Positions 8,201 through 13,846 of a stretch of 13,846 nucleotides of DNA are shown piece by piece. The stretch covers positions 1 through 13,846 of the forward strand of contig OMQE01000037.1 in NCBI GenBank assembly GCA_900313155.1. Reading direction: 5' to 3'. The stretch comes from an uncultured Rhodospirillaceae bacterium (GTDB lineage Bacteria; Pseudomonadota; Alphaproteobacteria; RF32; CAG-239). A program made the translations under genes and the position numbers. Within the stretch, counting starts at the first letter, position 1. Each line of letters begins with the position of its first letter. The notes below the pieces were generated by a model. The model was not told the origin of the DNA, searched no databases, and saw nothing but the letters and a program-made list of their open reading frames with translations.

Positions 8201-9068
8201 AATTAATGCTAACGGGCAAATGTTTAATGCTGCCGGTTGGCAAATTGGCGGTGTTGTTAAGCAAGGCGGTGTTCGTGCTTATGACGGTGCATACTTGGGA
8301 TATGTTTTACAAAACGGTGATGTCGTTGAGCTTGAAAATGTAGATGCCGGCGAAAATCGGTACCGCCGCGGAGATATTACCGGTCGTGTTGTGCCGGATG
8401 GTCATGTGGTTAAAGATCGTCGCATTATCGGTGAAGTTTTGCCACAAACACTGATGGTAGATGTTTTTGGTAATTATATGGGCTATTCCAATGATTTAGG
8501 TGTTGTCGTTCATAAAGACGGCACAGTGGTTGCGGCATTGTTGCCAGGCGGTGCCACTGCAACTAATTTAAGCCCGATGCCGCAAGGTTTTGTGGTAGAT
8601 TTTTCAGGTAATGTTATCGGTATTGTTTTACCAACCGGAGAATTTGTTGACACTCGTAAGGTTATATCCGGCCGCGTGCTTGCTGATAGTAAGGTCTTAA
8701 ATGGTGAGGGCAAAATTTTGGGCGAAGTTGTCAGCGGTGATATTGTTATTGGTAATGATGATAAGCCGAAGGGCATTGTCGGCTTTGATGGTAAAGTCTA
8801 TAACCATGGTTCTGTTGTTGGTAGAATTGTAACAGATTTGCTTGCACTTGACTTACAAAACAATGTTTTGGGACATGTTCATAATATTGGTCACACCGTT
8901 CTTTCCAATAACGGAGATTTTCTGGGACGTGTTGCTGCCAATGGTCGTGTTATTGAAAACGGCAATCGGGAAATCGGATATATAAAGAGCAACGGCTCGT
9001 TTGTTGATGCAGATAAAAATGTTTCGGGCTACAGTCTGACAGAAGCTGCTAAAAATCGGAGGAATTAA
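5292..9068 (+). CDS. Inner-membrane-anchored giant repeat protein with Ig-like (ASH-type) domain, T4SS-associated
   Basis: A 1258-residue protein; AAGGA at 5278-5282 precedes the ATG, 9 bases apart. Order: short basic N-terminus, one transmembrane helix (about 18-39), acidic linker (40-82), then an Ig-like beta domain (about 83-193). This domain has the TLTPNPINMGQVVLG opening, two cysteines (C138, C149) and a late LPT, typical of ASPM/SPD-2/Hydin-like (ASH) domains. A CxxC (198-201) follows. From about 222 to 1247 it consists almost wholly of 16-17-residue repeats, roughly 60 by eye, with consensus DxxGNhIGxhxxDGxV (h hydrophobic). It has no TrbI/VirB10 C-terminal domain. The anchor plus long periplasmic part resembles the N-terminal half of VirB10, DotG or CagY, and the next gene carries the matching C-terminal half. 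I infer a structural role: half of a split VirB10-type envelope-spanning component. Confidence is high that the gene is real, moderate for this role. Confidence 0.85.
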   Translation: MAKEVLSHSDRYVRKTNRIILIVGIIALCLFVFGLMLLGAEEPEVEEKFDVETTIDDETNLGMNNAAQTNAEIEFGEAETEEHPITLTPNPINMGQVVLGHEATNVLTIGTHGKFAIRIVSVDLEDAPFEGFSFESNCAGKELRGKITCNVLMRWLPTVAANVQNNFKVIWHETRLSERDAKHDEVPVFGNAVTKEDCNFCDTGINVGSTGGNLEGSGNLRYAVGPDGRIIGAIGEDGIVRDANGNEIGRVNADGLAVDRDGNVIGVASTGKLLMDANGNVIGYVDADGIAYDMDGNVIGRMLPDGTVVDAEGRVVGKAVDYGYVYDADGNIIGRVLPDGSVVDLDGNIIGKVNEKGEVVDFNGNIIGKVAKSGEVMFDENGNALGIVMPNGNIVNENGDVVGRVDKDGNAVSLQSIGKRGAGAQLAIDKDGNVIGYIDENGVVRDFNGNIIGHVDKDGNIVDENGNIIGKVSDDWGDLALDENGNVIGYIDKDGLVHRGDEIIGYTNNKGEIIGNLDDEGMIIGQQGENMNLAYDENGNIIGYIDENGVVRDFNGNIIGHVDENGNIIDENGNIIGHRGAGAKLAYDVSGNVIGYVDDKNIVRDFSNNILGIVDKNGNIHGFGLQVVGRMINKNLLPITPDGRILGVVNNRGEVINGQQVVGKMQPSGLVTDVSGARILAKGVNPGVIVNWGCNFSARLDKDGVVRRDNAETTDRVYADGTVWSTEGKFEGVTIKTGSVYDNECQYIGEASSDGYVRDSNGREVGCLNPDGTVLDLEEPRIKGHLVEQLAVYSANWDDIGTLEANGTLRNNKGVAIGCMNNNGEVMDRYNAIIGKVSKAKYAFDFDGKYLGRFDKSGRIHLSGVDKAQLYMDKYVADKNKNIIGYAAPEVNVLIDSAGKILGHLFPDGNVYDEGGSLVGKINGGENGIYNNIPAKFLYPSMVVDMDGSLLGKVNYDMNVVDFKGSVIGQINANGQMFNAAGWQIGGVVKQGGVRAYDGAYLGYVLQNGDVVELENVDAGENRYRRGDITGRVVPDGHVVKDRRIIGEVLPQTLMVDVFGNYMGYSNDLGVVVHKDGTVVAALLPGGATATNLSPMPQGFVVDFSGNVIGIVLPTGEFVDTRKVISGRVLADSKVLNGEGKILGEVVSGDIVIGNDDKPKGIVGFDGKVYNHGSVVGRIVTDLLALDLQNNVLGHVHNIGHTVLSNNGDFLGRVAANGRVIENGNREIGYIKSNGSFVDADKNVSGYSLTEAAKNRRN
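5955..9032 (+). repeat. In-frame array of 16-17-residue DGxhIGxV repeats
   Basis: Coding repeats covering residues about 222-1247 of the upstream giant protein. Each unit has a D-x-x-G-N turn, an IIG or VIG strand core and a DG turn before the next strand, as in tandem beta hairpins. Regularity is greatest in the first 400 residues and decays toward the C-terminus, where units are more divergent and spacing varies. Confidence 0.85.
6567..7202 (+). repeat. Higher-order tandem duplication of about 159 bp (53 residues), four copies
   Basis: Within the array a three-module super-unit recurs, beginning LAxD at residues 426, 479, 533 and 585, that is at 52-54-residue intervals. Copies one and three match at about 38 of 46 aligned residues. 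They share a 34-bp identical DNA segment (6592-6625 and 6913-6946, offset 321 bp, in frame) but differ at many third codon positions elsewhere. Copies one and four are both preceded by RGAGA (residues 420 and 579). Confidence 0.75.
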
Positions 9069-9070
9069 AT

Positions 9071-12000
9071 ATGGGGCGATTGGTAAAATATTTAAGTCTG
9101 TTTTCAGCGATTGTATTCGTTGGCGGTGTTTCGTCAATTGCTAAGGCAGCCGAAATTACGGCAATAAATTTTGAAGGTCAGCCAATCGGACAAGTTATTT
9201 CCACCGGTTTGGTGATTAGTCCTGATGGTGATAATATAGGTTATATGACGGCTGACAGCTTGATTATGGACGAAGACAATAAAATTATTGGCGGGGTTGT
9301 GCCACAAGGAATTGCCATTGGTGTAGACAACCGCTTGCTGGGTAAAGTTCATACCGATGGTATGGTGCGCGGTTTCAGCGGCACAGATATCGGTCGAGTG
9401 TTGCCAAACGGGCTTATTATTAGTTCTACTTCCGAAGTTATCGGTGCGGTGTTGTATCCGGGGTTAATATATTCTGCCGAGGGACAAGCAATTGGACGCT
9501 TGACCGGTGCAGGTATATATACAAACTTAGAAGGACAGGAAATAGGTTTTGTGTCAGCCAATGGTTATGCCTACAAAAAATCCGGCGATACATACGTTTT
9601 AGATGGTCGATTGCTTTCGGCAAAAATGGTTGTTGCTTTGGACGGACGTTTTATCGGCAGTTTGTCGCCATCTGGTAAAGTTATTGATTTTGAAGGCAAG
9701 GAAATCGGAACCGTTCATGCCAACGGTTATGCTTATGATGCTTCCGGAAAAATTATCGGCGGTTTGGTGATGAGCTCCTACGCATTTGATATGCTTGGAC
9801 AATATATGGGGGTTATTTCATATAATGGTGCATTAACAAACGGTGATACCGTTGTTGGACACTATCGTCCAGATGGTAATATTGTTAACAATAAGAACGA
9901 AATTATTGGTTTTGCTGTGCCGATGAACGCGATAGCCACTGATGACCGCGGACGCTATTTAGGGCGTTTGATTGCCGGCGGTAATATCATTAACGGCGGA
10001 AAAATTATTGGTCGTTTGGGTGCGCGCGGATATGTTTTTGATGGCAATAACACAATTATTGGTCAACTAGTGCAAACCGGTCCGGTATTCGATGTGTTAG
10101 CAAATTTAAAAGGACAAATTATGCCAAACGGTGCGGTTGTTTCACTTGGCGGCGCACGAATTGGTTGGGCAAAAGGGCGTGATGCGTATGACTCTAACGG
10201 GACCTTAATTGCTGCCTTAACGCAAAAAATGGTAGCTATTGAAAATAATAATCAAGCTTTGGGCAGTGCTGAATTTGATGCGACAATCAAAAACGGTTCG
10301 GAAATCCAAAAAATATCGCCATTCGGATATCTGTTGAACAGCGACCATCAGGTTATTGGTCGAGGACAAAACTTATCAGCAGTCTATGGTTTAGAAGGTA
10401 TGCTATATTCCTACATCACCGCCAATGGCAATTTGGACCATAGTGGCGGAGAAGTCATTTTATCTCCGAGCGGCACACTTTTTAATAAAGAAAGTTGGTT
10501 GGGTGAGGTTGTTTCTCCTCTCTATGCCTTAAGTCCGCGCGGTAGTTTTTTGGGAAATTTTACGCAAAGCAATTTACTGCAAAACAATAAAGGCGACATT
10601 ATCTATAAGTTATTGCCGGCAAATTATGTGGTTAAAAGTTCCGAAGATATAACTTCATCTATGTCGCCGGTTGCCGGTTACAGTAGCAATAAAAACATTG
10701 CATTGAGTATCAGCGGTGATTTATTGGGTTATGCAACCTCTACCGGATTGGTGCAAAATTTAAGCGGTAAAACAATTGGACAAGCAACTTATCGGGATTA
10801 CATCTTGGATAATAATGGTATTGTGGCAGGGCGGTTGATTACCTATGCTGTTGTGAATAATGACAAATGCAATCCGATAGGTGTAGTGAACGGACGAGGC
10901 GATATTATCAATAATCGAGATGTTTTAATCGGACGCTTGTTGCCGAATGGTCAGGCTATATCCGATGTGGGCAGTTATGTCGGTTATGCCGTATCCGAAA
11001 CCGGATTAGTTGATTTTAATGGACGTTTTGCCGGTGTTATCAATGCCGGACAGGGAATAGACTTTGAAGGAAAAGTTTTAGGCTGCGTTAATCGTTACGG
11101 GCAAATTACCGATGCCGATAACAAAGTTCGTTATGGCGTAATTGCGCCAAATCCTGTTATAGACTTTGATGGTCAAATTTTTGGTCATGTTGTCGCCAAT
11201 GGTCAGGTTGTTAACGCAAACAGTGAAATTGTCGGCTATATGCAACCAACCGGTAATGTGGTTTCAAAATCTAAAAAAGATTTGGGTCAAGTGTTTAAAT
11301 ATGCAGTGGCGTATGGCAACGACAATAAATTTTTGGGGTTGGTTCAGAGTTCGGGGCAAGTTGTTAATACAAAAGGTGATGTCGTTGGTGAAGTTGGATT
11401 TGACGGCAGTGTCAGTACCGACGGCGATATTATCGGCTATGCTCTATACGACTTTTATGTGTATGACGAAAATTTTGCAACATACGGCTATCTTTCTAAA
11501 GACGGTACGGTTTTAAGTTCGGTCGGTAGTCGTTTAGGTAGAATTGACCGTGGTTTTGTTGTCGATAAAAATGGTCGGGTTGTGGCTCGCGGTAATCGTG
11601 ACTATATTGTTCGCGACCTAAACAATGCGCCGGTCGGAGAGCTTCATATAGATGGCGAAGTCACAGATTTTGACGGCAAAAATGTGGGTTCGCTCACAGA
11701 TACGGGAAGCATCAGAGATGAAGACGGGGAAGAAATTGCTCACGCCACACCGTTCCAATACTATATTTTGCCAACACAAAAAACTGAACCGCAACCAAAA
11801 GAGGTTGCATCAGTCAAGCCAAAAGCTCCGTCATCTGTTTTGCAAGACAGTCAAGTTCCGGCAGAAAACTATGGAAAGCGTGTTGTTGGTATTGCGCTCA
11901 GTCCGGACGGCGATATAATCGGTAAAATTTATGATGACGATACAGTCCGAGATGATAGCGGACGCCAAATCGGTTATCGCACGCCGGACGGTATTGTTGT

Positions 12001-13240
12001 TGACATGAATTATGACCCGATAGGTGTTGAAGAAGTTAAACGCTCGGCTACAAATAATATGTTTGTACCGGCAAATGCTTTCGGCAAAGGCAACGCCTAT
12101 GGTATAGGCACTCAGCCTTCTAACTTGGGACCGGGCGGCGGATATGGACAAGGCGAACGCTATGACCCAGTGCGTGAACAGGCATTGGCACAGTTACAAG
12201 CTCGTCGTCGCGGAGATATTGCCGTTGGCAAAATAGAATCCGGTATCAGCGTTTCTACCTTTACCGGTTATGAAGAAGACGGTTGGCCGGGGGTTAGTCG
12301 TAACATTTCAAGTTGGCGTGTTGATATGAGCCAAATGATATTGGAAGATAAACCGATACCTGCGGTATTAGCGCGTTCGGTTTATGCCTCGGAAGGCTTT
12401 AGTGACAATGTACCGATTACTGCCATTGTTGAACGCAATATTTATGCCGAAGAAGGGCGCAATATTATCATTCCGGCAGGTTCGCGTGTGATTGGTCGTT
12501 TGGGTGGCGGCGCAACCGGCGGTAATAGTGGTGGCGCTGTTAAAATCGGTATTTCATGGCGTCGTCTGATTCGTCCGGATGGTTCGCAATTTATCTTTTC
12601 TAATGCTAATACGGCTGATGCACAAGGTCGAGCCGGTGCCATTGGTTACCTTGATGAACAGTTGCTTAAGCGCTACGCTATGCCGTTGCTGACAACAGCA
12701 CTTGAAAGTGGTATGGCCTATGTTATGGCAAGCGGTAAGGGAAGCAAAACAACCGACACTTCAACCACAACCGGTGCTCGTTCACAAGCTGCCGAAGATG
12801 CCCGTCAGAATTTTATTTCGCAAATGAATGTTATTTTTGAAGACATTATGCAACGCAAGGCCAATATTCGTTCAGTAACTTATGTTCCAGCCGGCACGCG
12901 TATCATCATCTTCCCGAACGAAGATATGTGGCTTAATGATGAAAAACGCGCTAAAGAACGTGAAATGATTATTTCTAACAAACGTACCACGGTTAATGCA
13001 CCGCTGATTAGTGAAGAAAGTACCAATGGCACATCTTCGGGGGTAACCTATAATGGAAATTATCGTGAAAATGTTCAGCCTGTTTCGGCTTCCCGACGAG
13101 TTCAACCGCGCAATCATAACACTTTAATAGACGAAAGCACCACGCGTCAACAGGTGCCTCCGTCAACCATACAACAACCGACAAACACGTCTTCGTCAGG
13201 AAACACAAATGACGATGATGTTCCGGATTTAGGAATATAG
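9071..13240 (+). CDS. virB10: Giant VirB10/TrbI-type outer-membrane core protein with signal peptide and long repeat region
   Basis: A 1389-residue protein, over three times normal VirB10 length. ATG 9071 follows the previous stop by two bases and has a strong GGAGGA (9058-9063) 7 bases upstream. Order: a probably cleavable signal peptide (1-26, AKA); repeats of the DGxhIG type (about 28-892, near 50 units, more degenerate than next door); a Pro/Lys-rich linker (about 899-936); a small island of the same repeats (937-985); a Gly-rich stretch; then a TrbI/VirB10 domain (about 1082-1286). Supporting motifs in that domain are PIPAVLARSVYASE, IIIPAGSRVIGR, the WRRLIRPDG strand and an amphipathic segment (1194-1222) matching the antenna helices that form the outer-membrane pore. 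A Ser/Thr/Asn-rich tail ends in an acidic DDDVPDLGI. Unlike ordinary VirB10 there is no cytoplasmic N-terminus plus inner-membrane anchor, unless the signal peptide stays uncleaved; the upstream gene supplies one. Confidence 0.9.
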   Translation: MGRLVKYLSLFSAIVFVGGVSSIAKAAEITAINFEGQPIGQVISTGLVISPDGDNIGYMTADSLIMDEDNKIIGGVVPQGIAIGVDNRLLGKVHTDGMVRGFSGTDIGRVLPNGLIISSTSEVIGAVLYPGLIYSAEGQAIGRLTGAGIYTNLEGQEIGFVSANGYAYKKSGDTYVLDGRLLSAKMVVALDGRFIGSLSPSGKVIDFEGKEIGTVHANGYAYDASGKIIGGLVMSSYAFDMLGQYMGVISYNGALTNGDTVVGHYRPDGNIVNNKNEIIGFAVPMNAIATDDRGRYLGRLIAGGNIINGGKIIGRLGARGYVFDGNNTIIGQLVQTGPVFDVLANLKGQIMPNGAVVSLGGARIGWAKGRDAYDSNGTLIAALTQKMVAIENNNQALGSAEFDATIKNGSEIQKISPFGYLLNSDHQVIGRGQNLSAVYGLEGMLYSYITANGNLDHSGGEVILSPSGTLFNKESWLGEVVSPLYALSPRGSFLGNFTQSNLLQNNKGDIIYKLLPANYVVKSSEDITSSMSPVAGYSSNKNIALSISGDLLGYATSTGLVQNLSGKTIGQATYRDYILDNNGIVAGRLITYAVVNNDKCNPIGVVNGRGDIINNRDVLIGRLLPNGQAISDVGSYVGYAVSETGLVDFNGRFAGVINAGQGIDFEGKVLGCVNRYGQITDADNKVRYGVIAPNPVIDFDGQIFGHVVANGQVVNANSEIVGYMQPTGNVVSKSKKDLGQVFKYAVAYGNDNKFLGLVQSSGQVVNTKGDVVGEVGFDGSVSTDGDIIGYALYDFYVYDENFATYGYLSKDGTVLSSVGSRLGRIDRGFVVDKNGRVVARGNRDYIVRDLNNAPVGELHIDGEVTDFDGKNVGSLTDTGSIRDEDGEEIAHATPFQYYILPTQKTEPQPKEVASVKPKAPSSVLQDSQVPAENYGKRVVGIALSPDGDIIGKIYDDDTVRDDSGRQIGYRTPDGIVVDMNYDPIGVEEVKRSATNNMFVPANAFGKGNAYGIGTQPSNLGPGGGYGQGERYDPVREQALAQLQARRRGDIAVGKIESGISVSTFTGYEEDGWPGVSRNISSWRVDMSQMILEDKPIPAVLARSVYASEGFSDNVPITAIVERNIYAEEGRNIIIPAGSRVIGRLGGGATGGNSGGAVKIGISWRRLIRPDGSQFIFSNANTADAQGRAGAIGYLDEQLLKRYAMPLLTTALESGMAYVMASGKGSKTTDTSTTTGARSQAAEDARQNFISQMNVIFEDIMQRKANIRSVTYVPAGTRIIIFPNEDMWLNDEKRAKEREMIISNKRTTVNAPLISEESTNGTSSGVTYNGNYRENVQPVSASRRVQPRNHNTLIDESTTRQQVPPSTIQQPTNTSSSGNTNDDDVPDLGI
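9152..11746 (+). repeat. In-frame array of degenerate DGxhIGxV repeats in the VirB10-type protein
   Basis: Codes residues about 28-892. Units such as SPDGDNIGYM, NLEGQEIGFV and DFEGKEIGTV show the same pattern as the neighbouring gene but with far more substitutions and irregular insertions. The shared unit implies that the two arrays derive from a common ancestor, or from one gene that split or duplicated. Confidence 0.8.
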
Positions 13241-13252
13241 AGAGGAGGGCGT

Positions 13253-13846
13253 ATGAGTGATTTTTCGGTCTTAGAATCTGTTTTACGACCTCTGTCATAT
13301 TGGTATAAACAAGACAATTTGGAAGAGGTTGCCATTAACTGCGCAGGGCAAATTTGGCTACGTATGCGCGGTAAGCGTGCCTATCCGTGGGTAATGTATA
13401 AAGATGAAAAATTGTCGAAAGAATATTTAACGGATCTTTTGTATATAATTGCCAATACTTATAAAAAACCATTTGATCCGTTACAAGGTACCCCGTTGGT
13501 ATATACCGATTTGCCCGGGGGACACCGTTTTTCCGCAATCTGCGGGACAAATGTGATGTATGATGAAAACGACTTGGAAGGCGGTGTTGCCCTAACCATT
13601 CGTATTCATGCAGATGACGTTGCATTCGGTCTTGAAGATTACGGTATGAAACAGGGACATGCGCTTCAAAAGCTTAATCCGCTGAAAGATATTAAAGTTC
13701 CGGATGACGCTTATGAACGCTTGCTCTTGTATATCAAGCGAGGTGAGCACATTTTGGTAAGTGGTGCAACATCAACCGGTAAAACCACATTTTTAAATAA
13801 TTTACTGAAAATTTTGGATATTCATAAACGCATAATTACAGTAGAG
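13253..13846 (+). CDS. virB11: VirB11-type secretion ATPase, 3'-truncated by the window edge
   Basis: The first 198 codons of a VirB11/PulE-family hexameric ATPase that powers substrate transfer and pilus assembly from the cytoplasmic face of the inner membrane. ATG 13253 has GAGGAGG just upstream (4-base gap). The N-terminal domain shows the family pattern of an EVxIN strand near residue 24 (here EEVAINCAG) and an ALTIRIH strand. The Walker A motif GATSTGKTT occupies residues 171-179, with Ala-Thr-Ser-Thr in place of the more common Pro/Thr-Gly-Ser. The Asp box begins near the window end (IITVE). Walker B and the His box lie beyond the edge. The frame is intact throughout what is visible. 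It lies 12 bases after the VirB10-type gene, the standard virB10-virB11 order. Confidence 0.95.
   Translation, partial: MSDFSVLESVLRPLSYWYKQDNLEEVAINCAGQIWLRMRGKRAYPWVMYKDEKLSKEYLTDLLYIIANTYKKPFDPLQGTPLVYTDLPGGHRFSAICGTNVMYDENDLEGGVALTIRIHADDVAFGLEDYGMKQGHALQKLNPLKDIKVPDDAYERLLLYIKRGEHILVSGATSTGKTTFLNNLLKILDIHKRIITVE

Noticed and set aside
5955..9032. CRISPR or tandem satellite array
   Set aside because: The periodicity is in frame, with third-position drift and no constant spacers; these are protein repeats.
5292..9130. A single VirB10 gene broken by a sequencing frameshift at about 9068
   Set aside because: The second gene has its own strong GGAGGA site, ATG and signal peptide directly after the stop. 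The coding ends look natural, so two real genes are more likely.
11166..11516. Plus-strand alternate-frame open readings within the VirB10-type gene (also 11652-11918)
   Set aside because: They lie wholly within a well-supported gene and have no recognisable product or start site.
13335..13625. Minus-strand open frame over virB11
   Set aside because: It is antisense to the clearly conserved VirB11 N-terminal domain.

Overview
This window is the core of a type IV secretion system (T4SS) gene cluster, with every gene on the + strand. It is cut at both ends: the first gene is already open at base 1 and the last runs off base 13846. No tRNA, rRNA, mobile element or CRISPR array is visible. Base composition is AT-leaning (low-to-mid 40s % GC by eye) with normal Shine-Dalgarno sites. 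A VirB9 fused to a SPOR domain, a duplicated VirB8 and giant repeat-bearing VirB10-type proteins suggest an uncultured, probably host-associated alphaproteobacterium. That taxonomic guess is inference only.

Layout: (1) 1-1773, the 3' part of a large unrecognised soluble, acidic, coiled-coil-rich protein. (2) 1790-2545, VirB8-like protein 1. (3) 2546-2709, an AT-rich gap holding two adjacent inverted repeats. (4) 2710-2898, a small VirB7-position lipoprotein. (5) 2914-3660, VirB8-like protein 2. (6) 3671-5290, VirB9 with two Gly/Asn-rich linkers and a C-terminal SPOR domain. (7) 5292-9068, a 1258-residue inner-membrane-anchored protein with an Ig-like (ASH/Hydin-type) domain and roughly 60 copies of a 16-17-residue repeat. 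(8) 9071-13240, a 1389-residue exported protein with about 50 copies of the same kind of repeat and a C-terminal TrbI/VirB10 domain. (9) 13253-end, the N-terminal part of the VirB11 ATPase. From virB7 onward genes are separated by only 1 to 15 bases, as in one operon.

How they would work together (family knowledge plus inference): the VirB8 proteins form inner-membrane/periplasmic scaffold rings; VirB7, VirB9 and the VirB10 C-terminal domain form the outer-membrane core complex; VirB11 is the cytoplasmic hexameric ATPase. The striking departure is that the parts of a normal VirB10 (inner-membrane helix, long periplasmic section, outer-membrane pore domain) appear divided over two adjacent genes. 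One has the membrane anchor and repeats, the other a signal peptide, the same repeats and the pore domain. The repeats are not the DotG or CagY repeats as I know them. They look like short beta-hairpin units and could form a very long periplasmic or cell-envelope conduit. Together with the SPOR (peptidoglycan-binding) domain on VirB9, this suggests an envelope-spanning machine of unusual architecture.
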